From Quadrisphaera sp. INWT6 (GTDB taxonomy: Bacteria > Actinomycetota > Actinomycetes > Actinomycetales > Quadrisphaeraceae): a stretch of 64,000 bases of DNA. The stretch's first letter is position 1. Each line of letters begins with the position of its first letter. The stretch covers positions 868,001 to 932,000 of the forward strand of contig NZ_VUOH01000001.1 of assembly GCF_015390235.1 (NCBI RefSeq). Direction: 5' to 3'. Shown piece by piece: positions 35,104-44,454 of the stretch. Below the pieces are notes generated by a model, which was not told the DNA's origin, made no database searches, and worked only from the letters and a program-made list of their open reading frames with translations. Position numbers and translations under genes: made by a program.

Positions 35104-36600
35104 TCAGGCCCAGGGGTCGGCGATGCCGACGTAGAGGGTCTCGAGGTACTCCTCGATGCCCTCCTCGCCGCCCTCGCGGCCGAGGCCCGACTGCTTCACC
35201 CCGCCGAACGGCGCCGCCGGGTTGGAGATGACGCCGGTGTTGATGCCGAGCATCCCCGTCTCCAGGCGCTCGGCCAGGCGCAGCGCCCGCGACGTCGACG
35301 CCGTGTAGGCGTAGGAGATCAGGCCGAACTCGGTGTCGTTGGCGAGCGCGACGGCCTCGTCCTCGGTCTCGAAGGTCGTCACCGGCGCCACGGGGCCGAA
35401 GATCTCCTCCTTCAGCAGCCGCGAGCCCAGGGGGACGTCGCCCAGCACGGTGGGGGAGAAGAAGTACCCGGGCCCGTCCACCCGGCTGCCGCCCGTCAGC
35501 ACGGTCGCGCCGCGGGAGACGGCGTCGTCGACGAGGTCGGCGATCTTCGCGCGCCCCTTCTCGTTGATGATCGGGCCGATCTGCGCGCCGTCCTCGGTGC
35601 CGCGCGACACCTTCATCGCCCCGACCCGCTCCGCGAGCTTCGAGGAGAACTCCGCCGCCACCGAGGCGTGCACGTAGAAGCGGTTGGCGCTCGTGCAGGC
35701 CTCGCCGCCGTTGCGCAGCTTGGCGAGCAGGGCGCCCTCGACCGCGGCGTCGACGTCGGCGTCCTCGAAGACCAGGAACGGCGCGTTGCCGCCGAGCTCC
35801 ATCGAGGTGCGCAGCACGCCCTCGGCGGCCTGCTTCAGCAGCTGCTTGCCCACCGGCGTGGAGCCCGTGAACGACAGCTTGCGCAGGCGCGGGTCGGCGA
35901 TGAGCGGACCGGTCACCTCACCCGCCTTCGTGCACGGGACGACGTTGAGCACACCCGCCGGCAGCCCCGCGTCGAGGAGCACCTGCGCGAACAGCAGCGC
36001 CGTCAGCGGCGTCTCCGCCGCCGGCTTGAGGACGACGGTGCAGCCCGCCGCCAGCGCCGGGGCGATCTTGCGGGTGGCCATGGCCAGCGGGAAGTTCCAG
36101 GGCGTGATGAACAGGCACGGACCCACCGGCTTCTTCACCACCAGCAGGCGCTGCTTGCCGTCGGGCGCCGGCAGGTACCGGCCCGCCACGTGCGCGGCCT
36201 GCTCCGAGCTCCACCGCAGGAACTCCGCGCCGTACGCGACCTCACCGCGCGCCTCGGCGACGGACTTGCCCATCTCCAGCGTCATGAGCAGCGCGAGGTC
36301 GTCGGTGCGGGCGATGACGGCGTCGAACGCGCGCCGCAGCAGCTCCGCGCGCTCGCGGGGGGCGGTGCGGCCCCACGCCTCCTGCGCGGCGGCCGCGGCG
36401 TCGAGCGCGGCTGCGCCGTCCGCGGCGGTGGCGTCGGCGACGGTGGTCAGGACGGCGCCGGTGGCCGGGTCCTCCACGGCGAAGCGCTCGCCGCTGGACG
36501 ACGGGACCCAGCGGCCCCCGATGAGGAGGTCGGTGGGGACGCTCGCGACGAGCGCCTCCTCGCGGGTGGCCTGCTCGGGGGAGATCTCGGTCGCGGTCAT
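35104..36600 (-). CDS. Aldehyde dehydrogenase, probably succinate-semialdehyde dehydrogenase
   Basis: A 498-residue NAD(P)-dependent dehydrogenase. PCLFITPWNFPLAMATRKIA, SFTGSTPVGKQLL, the general base in MELGGNAPF and the nucleophile in GGEACTSANRFYVH are present. The CTSANR context and EEIFGPVAPV favour the GabD group, which oxidises succinate semialdehyde to succinate. It ends an overlapping operon with a lactonase and an alcohol dehydrogenase, as in blc/att operons. The ATG overlaps the upstream stop (ATGA). Confidence 0.88.
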   Translation of the reverse strand: MTATEISPEQATREEALVASVPTDLLIGGRWVPSSSGERFAVEDPATGAVLTTVADATAADGAAALDAAAAAQEAWGRTAPRERAELLRRAFDAVIARTDDLALLMTLEMGKSVAEARGEVAYGAEFLRWSSEQAAHVAGRYLPAPDGKQRLLVVKKPVGPCLFITPWNFPLAMATRKIAPALAAGCTVVLKPAAETPLTALLFAQVLLDAGLPAGVLNVVPCTKAGEVTGPLIADPRLRKLSFTGSTPVGKQLLKQAAEGVLRTSMELGGNAPFLVFEDADVDAAVEGALLAKLRNGGEACTSANRFYVHASVAAEFSSKLAERVGAMKVSRGTEDGAQIGPIINEKGRAKIADLVDDAVSRGATVLTGGSRVDGPGYFFSPTVLGDVPLGSRLLKEEIFGPVAPVTTFETEDEAVALANDTEFGLISYAYTASTSRALRLAERLETGMLGINTGVISNPAAPFGGVKQSGLGREGGEEGIEEYLETLYVGIADPWA

Positions 36601-37754
36601 GACCCCGATCCTCCTCCTCCCGCGCCCGCGGGGGCGTCACCGGGGACGTCGAACAGGACCACCTGGCGCACCGCCCGGCCCTCGGCCAGGGCGTCCATCG
36701 CCTCGTTGATGCCGTCGAGGGTGGTGGTCGACGAGATGAGCGCGTCGACGGGCAGCCGGCCCTCGCGCCACATCTGCGCGTAGGTGGGGATGTCGCGGGC
36801 GGGCACCGCCGAGCCGAGGTAGCTGCCCACGATGGTGCGGGCCTCGGCGGTGATGCCGAGCGGCGTGATGGTGGCCTCCGCCGTCGGCGCTGGCAGCCCC
36901 ACGGTGACGGTGGTGCCCCCCACGCCGGTCAGCGCGACCGCCGTCTCGAAGGCCCGTGCGTTACCCGCCGCCTCCACGACGACGGGAGCCTTGAGGCCGT
37001 TCTCCAACGCCTCGGCGGGGGTGAACACCGCCGAGGCGCCGAGCTCCGAGGCACGGGCCAGCTTCTCCGGCACCGCGTCCACACCGATGACGTCGCCACG
37101 CCCGAGCGAGACGGCCGTGATGAGGGCGGCCATCCCGACACCTCCGAGGCCGACGACGACGACGGTGTCACCCTCGCCGGGCTTCCCGGCGTTCAGCACC
37201 GCGCCGCCGCCCGTGAGCACCGCGCAGCCGAGGACGGCAGCCACCTCGGGGGGCACGTCGTCGTCGACGGGCACGGCGGAGCGGCGGTCGACCACGGCGT
37301 GCGTCGCGAAGCCGCTGACGCCGAGGTGGTGGTGCAGCTCCGCACCGTCGCTGGTGTGCAGCCGCCGTCCGCCGCCCAGCAGCTCCCCGGCGTTGTTGGC
37401 CGCTGAGCCGGGGGTGCAGGGCAGTCGGCCCTCGGTGCGGCAGTTCGCGCACTCCCCGCACCGCGGCAGGAACGCCATGACCACGCGCTGGCCGACGGCG
37501 ACGTCGTCGACCCCCTCGCCGACCTGCTCGACGCGGCCGCACGCCTCGTGTCCCAGCAGCATCGGGACCGGTCGCACGCGGTTGCCGTCGACCACCGACA
37601 GGTCGGAGTGGCAGACCCCCGCCGCCTCCATGCGGACCAGCAGCTCACCCGGGCCGGGAGGGTCCAGCTCGACGTCGACCACCTCCACCGGGCGGCTGCT
37701 CGCGTAGGGGCGCTCCCGGCCGATCTCCACGAGCACCGCGCCGCGCGCCCTCAC
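36597..37754 (-). CDS. Zinc-dependent alcohol dehydrogenase
   Basis: A 385-residue MDR enzyme. Catalytic zinc ligands are in AAGVCHSDLS and GHEACGRVEQVGEGV; the structural zinc site is PRCGECANCRTEGRLPC with four cysteines. The NAD fold is VVVVGLGGVGMAALITAVSL. In this operon it would oxidise 4-hydroxybutyrate to succinate semialdehyde; that substrate is inferred from context. GTG start overlaps the zinc-ribbon gene (GTGA). It ends in a Gly/Ala-rich tail. Confidence 0.9.
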   Translation of the reverse strand: MRARGAVLVEIGRERPYASSRPVEVVDVELDPPGPGELLVRMEAAGVCHSDLSVVDGNRVRPVPMLLGHEACGRVEQVGEGVDDVAVGQRVVMAFLPRCGECANCRTEGRLPCTPGSAANNAGELLGGGRRLHTSDGAELHHHLGVSGFATHAVVDRRSAVPVDDDVPPEVAAVLGCAVLTGGGAVLNAGKPGEGDTVVVVGLGGVGMAALITAVSLGRGDVIGVDAVPEKLARASELGASAVFTPAEALENGLKAPVVVEAAGNARAFETAVALTGVGGTTVTVGLPAPTAEATITPLGITAEARTIVGSYLGSAVPARDIPTYAQMWREGRLPVDALISSTTTLDGINEAMDALAEGRAVRQVVLFDVPGDAPAGAGGGGSGS

Positions 37755-38179
37755 GATGCAGCCCCGCTCCCCGCCGACGGGGCCTGCTCCGCCGCGCGAG
37801 CGGCCCTCGCGGCGGTGAGCGCGGCGCCGACGTCGTCGCCGGCGCGCAGCGGACGCCCGGCGAAGACGCCCTCGTGCGCGAGCACCGGGCGGCGGTCTCC
37901 GGCGAGCTCCGGGTGGCGCTCCTCCAGCGCCTCCCTCTTCTCCGCGACCTTCCGCCAGTGCGCGACCGCCTCCCGGTCGCCGCGGCCGACGCCCTCCCAG
38001 CTGCGCGGCATCCGCTCGCGCGGCACCCCGGTGGACGCGCGCCCGCCCACGTTGAGGCGGCTGGGACGACGGCGGGTGGCGCTCCCGCACGCCGGGCACG
38101 CGGGGTCGGGGGAGGTCATGGACGGCACGCCCGCCTCGAAGCGGTGGCCCTGCTCGCAGGTGAAGTCGTGCAGGACCAT
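37751..38179 (-). CDS. FmdB-type zinc-ribbon protein
   Basis: A 142-residue protein. The N-terminal FmdB-like ribbon has Cys8 in FTCEQGHRFE and the pair CPACGSATRRRPS, with the conserved Ser between. A charged helical tail (HWRKVAEKREALEERHPEL) follows. FmdB proteins accompany amidase and other catabolic operons and are called regulatory, but the mechanism is unproven. Its start and stop overlap both neighbours by 1 to 4 nt, so its amount is tied to the enzymes. Confidence 0.82.
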   Translation of the reverse strand: MVLHDFTCEQGHRFEAGVPSMTSPDPACPACGSATRRRPSRLNVGGRASTGVPRERMPRSWEGVGRGDREAVAHWRKVAEKREALEERHPELAGDRRPVLAHEGVFAGRPLRAGDDVGAALTAARAARAAEQAPSAGSGAAS

Positions 38180-39003
38180 CAGCGGTACACCCCGTCGGGG
38201 GCGTGGCGCAGCTGCCGGGCCTGCTCGGCGTCGTGCCCGAAGATGACCTCGGCGCCGGTCTCCTCGGCGATCCTGCGCAGCTTCTCCACGCTCTCCAGCC
38301 ACGCCAGGTTGTTCCAGACGATGGCGGCCCCGACGGCGGGCGGACCCCACGAGTCGCGCAGGTAGACCGCGTCGGAGGTGAAGATCTTCGGCCCCTCCTG
38401 GGGCAGGTCGACCTTGAGGGACATGGTCCCCCAGGTGTGGCCGGGGGTCTCGATCACCGAGATGCCGGGGAGGATTTCCACGTCACCGCTGACGGTCTCG
38501 ATCGGCAGGCCCTCGTAGTCGCTGCGGATGTGCGCGCCGGACGAGTACCCCTGCACCGCCATCGCGCCCTCGACCTCCTTGTCGTTGGCGATGATGCGGG
38601 TCTTGCCGTTCGCGAAGTCGCGGGCGTTGGCGGCGTGGTCGAAGTGCAGGTGGCTCAGCACGAGGATGTCGATGTCCTCGGGGGCCAGCTCGAGCGAGGC
38701 CAGCGAGGAGTCGAGGTACCCGGGGCCGTCGGTGGGCTCCTCCACGGGGAAGAAGTCGTGGAAGCCGGTGGGCGCCCAGCGCTCCTCCCAGTCGCGCGGC
38801 ACGCCCGTGTCCCACAGCACCCGGCCCTCGGGGTGCTCGATGAGGACGGCGTGGGTGGGGCAGTCGCCCCAGACCACCGGGTCGTCCTTGTGGTGGCGGT
38901 CCCGGATGGTCCGACCGCCCTTGAGGAGGAGCCAGGTCAGGTCGGTCTCCATCACGCCGGTGGAGAGCACGTGGAGCTTCATCTCGGGAGCAGCACCAGT
39001 CAC
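38179..39003 (-). CDS. Metallo-beta-lactamase lactonase (AttM/AiiA-like)
   Basis: A 274-residue MBL-fold hydrolase with HLHFDHAAN as the dinuclear zinc site, [11 protein letters not shown] for the third histidine, and the N-terminal pattern [18 protein letters not shown] seen in N-acyl-homoserine lactonase and gamma-butyrolactonase relatives. It heads the operon, so it would open a lactone to a hydroxy acid for the two dehydrogenases. GAGGGG precedes the GTG; an internal ATG seven codons later is possible. Confidence 0.87.
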   Translation of the reverse strand: MTGAAPEMKLHVLSTGVMETDLTWLLLKGGRTIRDRHHKDDPVVWGDCPTHAVLIEHPEGRVLWDTGVPRDWEERWAPTGFHDFFPVEEPTDGPGYLDSSLASLELAPEDIDILVLSHLHFDHAANARDFANGKTRIIANDKEVEGAMAVQGYSSGAHIRSDYEGLPIETVSGDVEILPGISVIETPGHTWGTMSLKVDLPQEGPKIFTSDAVYLRDSWGPPAVGAAIVWNNLAWLESVEKLRRIAEETGAEVIFGHDAEQARQLRHAPDGVYR

Positions 39004-39117
39004 GGGGACCCCTCGTCTCGCGTCGTCGCGGGCGCCGCCGGGCTGCGGCGCACGACCAATCTGCGCCGGGCGGGCGGCAGGTGACCATGGAGGCTGCCCA
39101 CACACTGGCGGCCCCGG

Positions 39118-39136
39118 GGTGTGCGCGGTAGACACC
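39118..39136. promoter_or_regulatory. Inverted repeat before the PucR-type gene
   Basis: GGTGT and ACACC arms with 9 bp between lie just upstream of the GTG at 39142 and overlap a weak -10 (TAGACA). This may be an autoregulatory site in the divergent interval of the lactonase operon. Confidence 0.35.
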
Positions 39137-39141
39137 TGCTC

Positions 39142-40909
39142 GTGACCACCCTCGAGGGCGCGGGGTCGGCGCTGGGCTCCTTCTCCGACCCGTCACCCGC
39201 GGCCCTGCTGCGCGCCGTCCACGACTCCGCCACCGACCTGGCGAGCGTGCGCGACCGCGCGGTGATCCTGCGGGCGCTGGTGCGCCGCACCCGCGCCCTG
39301 CTGGGCGCCGACATGGCCTACCTGTCGTTGAACGACCTCGACGCCGGCGAGACCTGGATCCACGTCACCGACGGCGTGCGCACCCGCGCCTACGCCCAGA
39401 TCCGGATGCCGCTGGGCACGGGGATCCTCGGCTCGGTGGCCGCGGGAGGGACCTCGGTGCACACCGACGACTACCTCGCCGACGCCGATCTCAACCACCT
39501 CACCCACATCGACGAGGCGGTGGCCGCCGAGGGCGTCAGGGCGATCAGCGGCGAGCCGCTGCGGGTCGACGGGCACCTCGTCGGCGCCCTCCTCGTGGCG
39601 CACCGCACGCCCGTGGAGATGCCCCCGGCCGGGCTGGAGGCGCTGCGGCTGCTGGCGCTCCAGGCCGCCGTCGCCCTGGAGCAGACCCGCCGCGCCATCG
39701 AGATCGCCACCCTGCGCACCCGCGCCGACGCGGTCTCGGCAGCTGCCGCCCGCGACGCCGCCCTGCTCGCGCTGGACGCCCGGCTCCTCGCCGCGCTGCG
39801 CGACGGCGGTGGCTGCCACGCCGTCGTGGAGGAGCTCGCCGCTGAGCTGGGTGCCCCTGTGGTCCTGCTCGGTGCTGACGGGACGCAGCGCTGCGGTTCG
39901 CCCCCCCGCTCCGGACGGGCGGGTGGTCAGCGAGGTCCCCGGAACGGGGACGCGCCTCGTCGCCGGGGCTTGCGACGGTGACGACCTGCAGACGCCCACC
40001 GCCCTCGCGGTGCTGGAGCGGGGCGCGCTCGCCGTCGGGCTGGCGCTGCAGGTGGAGCACGAGCTCGCCGAGGCCGGCGACCGCTCACCCGCGGCGCTCC
40101 TGGACGACCTGCTCGAGGAGTGCACGGACGACGGCGGCCCCGGTGCCACCGGAGAGCGCTCCGCCCGCCGCGAGGTCGTCGAGGCGCGGGCGCTGGCCCA
40201 CGGCGTCGACCTCCGCTCGCCGGTGGCATCGCTGGTGCTCCTGGTGCCTCCTGCCGACCGCGAGCGCAGCGCCGCCGCGCTGCGCCCCCTCGTCACGGGA
40301 GGCGGGCTGGTCGCCGTGCACGCGGGGCACGTCTGCGTCGTGCGCACCTCCGGTGGGGGGAGCGGCGGTGGTGGCGGTGCTGGGGGCGCTGGCGGGGTGG
40401 GGCGCGGGGTCGACGCCGACGAGCTCGGCGACCGGGCCGAGGCCGCGCTCGCCGCCGCCGGCGTCACCGGGGTCGTCGGCTGCGCCGCGGCCGAGGCGCT
40501 CGGAGCGGGTCCGCTGGCCCGGGCCCACGCCGAGGCGGCGCAGGTGGCGCGCGCCGCCCAGGTGCTCGGCTGGCGCAGCGGCCACGTCGACAGGGCCCGC
40601 CTCGGGGTCGCCGGCCTGCTGCTCGGCGGGCACGACCCCGGCGTCGTCGACGCGCTCGTCGAGCGCCAGCTGGGAGCGGTGCTCGCCTACGACGCCCAGC
40701 ACGGCACGCACCTGGCCGAGACGGCCGCGGCGGTGCTGGAGGAGGGCTCGCGCAGCGCCGCCGCGGCCCGCCTGTTCGTGCACGTCAACACGGTCCGCCA
40801 ACGCCTGGAGCGGCTCCACCAACTCCTGGGGGCCGGGTGGGAGGCCCCTCCGCGCAGCCTCGACGTGCACGCAGCCCTGCGCCTGCTGGCTCTGCGGCGC
40901 AGCACCTGA
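39142..40909 (+). pseudogene. PucR-type regulator with GAF domain, frameshifted
   Basis: Two overlapping frames together encode one regulator of about 588 residues. The first frame gives a GAF sensor domain (LGADMAYLSLNDLDAGETWI to GALLVAHRTPVEMP). The second gives the central domain and the C-terminal PucR helix-turn-helix (ARLFVHVNTVRQRLERLHQL). The frame changes at a run of seven C at 39901-39907. Six C would restore a continuous reading TQRCGSPPAPDGRVVSEVPG. The gene is divergent from the lactonase operon and is its likely regulator. A sequencing error is a serious alternative to a true mutation. Confidence 0.82.
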
Positions 40910-40937
40910 GCCGGGGGTCAGCGGCGGTGCGACGCCG

Positions 40938-42173
40938 TCACGTCGCGGCGGCGGGCCGGCGGCTCAGCCACAGCCAGCAGACCGCGCCGGCGAGCAGCCC
41001 CCACACCGCGCTGCCCACGCCCGCGACGGCCACCCCCGAGGCCACCACGAGGAAGGTGAGGACGGCGGCGGTCCGGTGCTCGACGGGCTGCGCGGCGTCG
41101 ACGGCGGACGCCGCGCCGCCGAGGAAGGCCCCCAGCAGGGCCAGCCCGGCCACGGCCTGGACCAGCAGCGGGGGAGCGCCCGCGACGAGCGCCGCCGCGG
41201 CGCCCGCGAGGAGCGCGAGCACCAGGTAGGTCACCCCTCCGGTGACCGCCGACGGCCAGCGGCGGCGCGGGTCGGGATGGGCGTCGGGCCCGGCCATGAT
41301 CGCCGCGGACAGCGCCGCGAGGTTCAGCGCGTGCGCGCCGAACGGGGCGCCCACCACCGTCGCAGCTCCCGAGGCGACGAGCGCCGGTCGCGCGGGCGGC
41401 TCGGGGTATCCGGCGCCCCGCAGCACCGCCAGCCCCGGGACGTTCTGGCTCGCCATCGTCACCAGGTACAGCGGCAGGCCGATGCCGAGGAGCACGAGGG
41501 GGTCGAGCTGCGGCGTCGTCCAGGTGATCACGGGTGCCCAGCCGAGACCCTCTGCGGAGGTGGCTGCTCCTGGTGCGGCGCGCTCGACGGTGAGCGTCAG
41601 GACCAGCGCCACCACCAGCGCCGCCGGGACCGCCCACGCCGCGGCGAGCCGGCGCAGCACCAGCCAGACCAGGACGACGGCCCCGCCCGCCAGCGGCTCG
41701 GTGGCCACGGCGGTCACGGGCGCCAGGCACAGCGGCAGCAGCACGCCCGCGAGCAGCGCTCCGGACAGCGGCGCGGGCACCCGCGTCACCAGGCGCGCCA
41801 GCGCCGGCCACGCCCCGGTGAGCACCACGAGGGCGCCGCACAGCACGAACGCCCCGACGGCCTCGGGGAAGGTGACGCCGTTCGCCCCGGCGGCCACCAG
41901 GACGGCGGCGCCGGGCGTCGACCACGCGAACGACAGCGGCACCCGGTGGCGCCACGACAGGGCGATGGCGAGCACGCCCTGCAGCGCGCACAGCGCGAGC
42001 AGGCCCGACGCCGCCTGGGCGGGGGTGGCGCCCACGGCGGTGAGACCGGTGAGGACGACGGTGAACGAGCTCGCGAACCCGGTGACGGCCCCCACGACGC
42101 CCGCGACCACGGGCCCCCGGAGCCCCGGGTCGGTCCGGGTCTCCCTGGTCGACCGGGTCAGGGGGGCGCTCAC
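40938..42173 (-). CDS. benE: BenE-type transporter
   Basis: A 411-residue membrane protein of the benzoate:H+ symporter family with about 11 to 12 helices. FASSFTVVLTGLTAVGATPA, LSFAWSTPGAAVL and FGAHALNLAALSAAIMAGPD are the family motifs. No benzoate-degradation genes are present, so the substrate is uncertain. The GTG overlaps the stop of the upstream MocR gene (GTGA), so the two are coupled. Confidence 0.9.
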   Translation of the reverse strand: MSAPLTRSTRETRTDPGLRGPVVAGVVGAVTGFASSFTVVLTGLTAVGATPAQAASGLLALCALQGVLAIALSWRHRVPLSFAWSTPGAAVLVAAGANGVTFPEAVGAFVLCGALVVLTGAWPALARLVTRVPAPLSGALLAGVLLPLCLAPVTAVATEPLAGGAVVLVWLVLRRLAAAWAVPAALVVALVLTLTVERAAPGAATSAEGLGWAPVITWTTPQLDPLVLLGIGLPLYLVTMASQNVPGLAVLRGAGYPEPPARPALVASGAATVVGAPFGAHALNLAALSAAIMAGPDAHPDPRRRWPSAVTGGVTYLVLALLAGAAAALVAGAPPLLVQAVAGLALLGAFLGGAASAVDAAQPVEHRTAAVLTFLVVASGVAVAGVGSAVWGLLAGAVCWLWLSRRPAAAT

Positions 42174-43594
42174 GCGGTCCACCGGGCGGGCGTGCGGTCG
42201 GTGGGGGTCGCCGAGACCGCCCGCGCCCGGGCCTCGCGCAGCACGTCGACGAGCGCCGCCACGCCGTCGACGGGCGTCGTGAACGGGACGCGCAGCCACC
42301 GGTCGCCCGTGCCGTCGACGGTGAACCGCGGCCCGGGTGACAGGCGCACCCCCAGGTCCAGGGCGTGGGCGGCGAGCAGCGTGGCGCCCGGCGTCGGCAG
42401 CAGGACCCACAGCACCAGCCCGCCGCGCGAGGGCCTGACCACCCAGTCGGGCACGCCGCGGGCCAGCGCCGCCAGGAGCGCGTCGCGGCGCTCGGTGAGC
42501 AGCGCCCGCCGCTCGGCGAGCACGGCGTCGGCCTGCGCGAGCAGCCGGACGGCCACCAGCTGGTCGAGCACCGGCGAGGTGATGTCCAGGCTGGCGCGCG
42601 CCTGGGCGAGCCGGGCCAGCAGGTCGGGCTCGCCCCGCACCCAGCCGACCCGCAGGCCCGCCCAGAAGCTCTTGCTCATCGAGCCGAGGGTCACCACCGC
42701 CGGGTCACCGGGGCGGCGCTCGACCGCGGCCAGGCGTGGAGGAGCCTCGGCCGGGTCGACCAGGTCGGCGAACGTCTCGTCGACGGCCACCACCGGCACG
42801 CCCCTGAGGCCGGCGAGCAGCTCACGGCGCTGCTCGGCGCTGGCCAGCAGCCCCGTCGGGTTCTGCCCGTCAGCGGTGACGTGGGCGAGCACCGCGCCGC
42901 GCGCGGTGGACGACGACGGCGGGTCCCACCCGTCAGCGGTGACCGGCAGCGCCACGGGCCGCAGGTGGTGGGCGCGCACGGCGTCGATGACGGCGGGGTA
43001 GGTCGGCTGCTCGACCACCACCCGCTGGCCGGGACTGGTCAGGGTGCGCAGGAGGAGGTTCCAGCCCTGCAGGGCCCCGCCGGTGACGAGCACCTGCTCG
43101 GCCTCGGTGGGCACCCCGCGGCTGCTGAGGTGCGCGGCGACCGCCGAGCGCAGGGCGGGCAGCCCGTAGGGGTGGAGGCCGTGGTCGGCCAGGAGCGCCG
43201 CCAGGTCGGTGCCGGCGGCGGCCGTCGCCGCCTCGAGCACCTGCGGGGGAGCGGGCAGGGCGGCCACGGTGAGGTCGAGCACCGACGCCGGCTCGCCCGG
43301 GTCGGCGTCGGGGCGCACGTGCAGCGCCGCCGGCAGGGCCACGCGGCTGCCTGCGCCGTGGGCGCTGACGAGGTAGCCCTCGGTGCGCAGGACGTCGTAC
43401 GCCGCGCTCACCGTCGTGCGGCTGACCCCGAGGGCGACGGCGAGCGCCCGCTCGCTCGGCAGGCGCGTGCCCGCCGGCAGGCGGCCGTCGAGGGCGAGCC
43501 CGCGCACGCCGTCGGCCACCGCGGCGTAGCCGGGGCCGCCGCGCAGCCACGGGGTGAGCAGGGAGGTCAGGCGGCCGGGGTCCACACCGGCCAT
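42170..43594 (-). CDS. MocR-type regulator (GntR HTH with aminotransferase domain)
   Basis: A 474-residue protein. Residues 10-80 are a GntR winged helix (LPAGTRLPSERALAVALGVS, RTTVSAAYDVLRTEGYLV). The rest is a fold-type I PLP aminotransferase-like domain with the PLP lysine in LGSMSKSFWAGLRVGWVRG and AVDETFADL for the pyridine-contacting Asp. It faces a YczE-like gene, a pairing known for YczR regulators, across a perfect palindrome, and is cotranscribed with BenE. Confidence 0.92.
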   Translation of the reverse strand: MAGVDPGRLTSLLTPWLRGGPGYAAVADGVRGLALDGRLPAGTRLPSERALAVALGVSRTTVSAAYDVLRTEGYLVSAHGAGSRVALPAALHVRPDADPGEPASVLDLTVAALPAPPQVLEAATAAAGTDLAALLADHGLHPYGLPALRSAVAAHLSSRGVPTEAEQVLVTGGALQGWNLLLRTLTSPGQRVVVEQPTYPAVIDAVRAHHLRPVALPVTADGWDPPSSSTARGAVLAHVTADGQNPTGLLASAEQRRELLAGLRGVPVVAVDETFADLVDPAEAPPRLAAVERRPGDPAVVTLGSMSKSFWAGLRVGWVRGEPDLLARLAQARASLDITSPVLDQLVAVRLLAQADAVLAERRALLTERRDALLAALARGVPDWVVRPSRGGLVLWVLLPTPGATLLAAHALDLGVRLSPGPRFTVDGTGDRWLRVPFTTPVDGVAALVDVLREARARAVSATPTDRTPARWTA

Positions 43595-43604
43595 CGTGGT
43601 GGCT

Positions 43605-43628
43605 TTGGCCCTGTTGCAACAGGGCCAA
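43605..43628. promoter_or_regulatory. 24-bp perfect palindrome, probable MocR operator
   Basis: TTGGCCCTGTTG is followed directly by its reverse complement, giving a 24-bp palindrome with no spacer. It starts 10 bp upstream of the MocR start codon and ends just before the GACAGT -10 of the facing gene, so it is well placed to control both. Confidence 0.65.
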
Positions 43629-43646
43629 GCCGCGGACAGTGGACGG

Positions 43647-44303
43647 GTGAGCCCCACCCGCCTGCTCCTGCCGCTGCCCACCGACCGCCTGCCGCTGCGC
43701 CTCGTGGCGCTCGTGGCCGGGCTCGTCGGCTACGGCGCCAGCATCGCCCTGATGCTGCGCTCCGGGCTCGGCGTCATGCCGTGGTCCGTGCTCGACCAGG
43801 GCCTGTCTCGCGCGTTCGGCGGCCAGGTGGGCACCTGGTCGATCATCGTCGGCGTCGTCGTGCTGCTGACGTGGGTCCCGCTGCGGCAGCGACCCGGTCT
43901 GGGGACCATCGCCAACGTCGTGCTCGTGGGGCTCTCCATCAACACCGTGCTCGCGCTGGTGCCCCCGGCGCAGGGCGCGGTGGCCGCCTGGGCGCTGCTG
44001 CTGACCGGTGTCGTGATGAACGGCGTGGTCACCGGGGTCTACGTCGGTGCCGGTCTCGGGCCGGGACCGCGCGACGGGCTCAGCCTCGGCCTGGCCGCAC
44101 GCGGGCTGCCGCTGCGGGTGGTCCGCACCGGCGTCGAGCTGCTGGCCCTCGGCATCGGGTTCGTGCTCGGTGGCACCGTCGGGTGGGGGACGCTCGTCTA
44201 CGCGCTGGCCATCGGGCCGATCGTCCACCGGACGGTCCCCGCGTTCCGGCTCCGCACGGCGGCCGAGCGCGCCGGCGCCCCGGCTCCGACGACGGCCCAC
44301 TGA
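43647..44303 (+). CDS. YczE/YitT-like membrane protein
   Basis: A 218-residue protein with about five helices and the motifs LRSGLGVMPWSVLDQGLSRA, GVYVGAGLGPGPRDGLSLGL and GTVGWGTLVYALAIGPIVHR of the YczE family. Its transport function is unproven. It is regularly found opposite MocR-type regulators. GACAGT lies 6 nt before the GTG, suggesting a leaderless transcript. Confidence 0.88.
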   Translation: MSPTRLLLPLPTDRLPLRLVALVAGLVGYGASIALMLRSGLGVMPWSVLDQGLSRAFGGQVGTWSIIVGVVVLLTWVPLRQRPGLGTIANVVLVGLSINTVLALVPPAQGAVAAWALLLTGVVMNGVVTGVYVGAGLGPGPRDGLSLGLAARGLPLRVVRTGVELLALGIGFVLGGTVGWGTLVYALAIGPIVHRTVPAFRLRTAAERAGAPAPTTAH

Positions 44304-44308
44304 CCCGG

Positions 44309-44339
44309 CCGGCCCCCTCGAGCCCGCGGGCGGGGCCGG
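44309..44339 (+). terminator. Terminator hairpin after the YczE-like gene
   Basis: CCGGCCCC and GGGGCCGG pair across a 15-nt loop beginning 5 bp after the stop codon. Confidence 0.6.
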
Positions 44340-44454
44340 ATACTGGCGCACCGCAGGCCCTTGCCGCAAGACCCCGGTGGAGCCCTAGGTTCTCCCGCGG
44401 CGGGGCGTCGACGACGCCGCCTCGTCCACCACCCTCTACCACCCAGGACTGCAC

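Noticed and set aside
39901..39907. Programmed ribosomal frameshift in the PucR-type gene
   Set aside because: There is a C run but no slippery heptamer with a downstream pseudoknot or internal ribosome site that I can see, and regulators of this family do not need two products.
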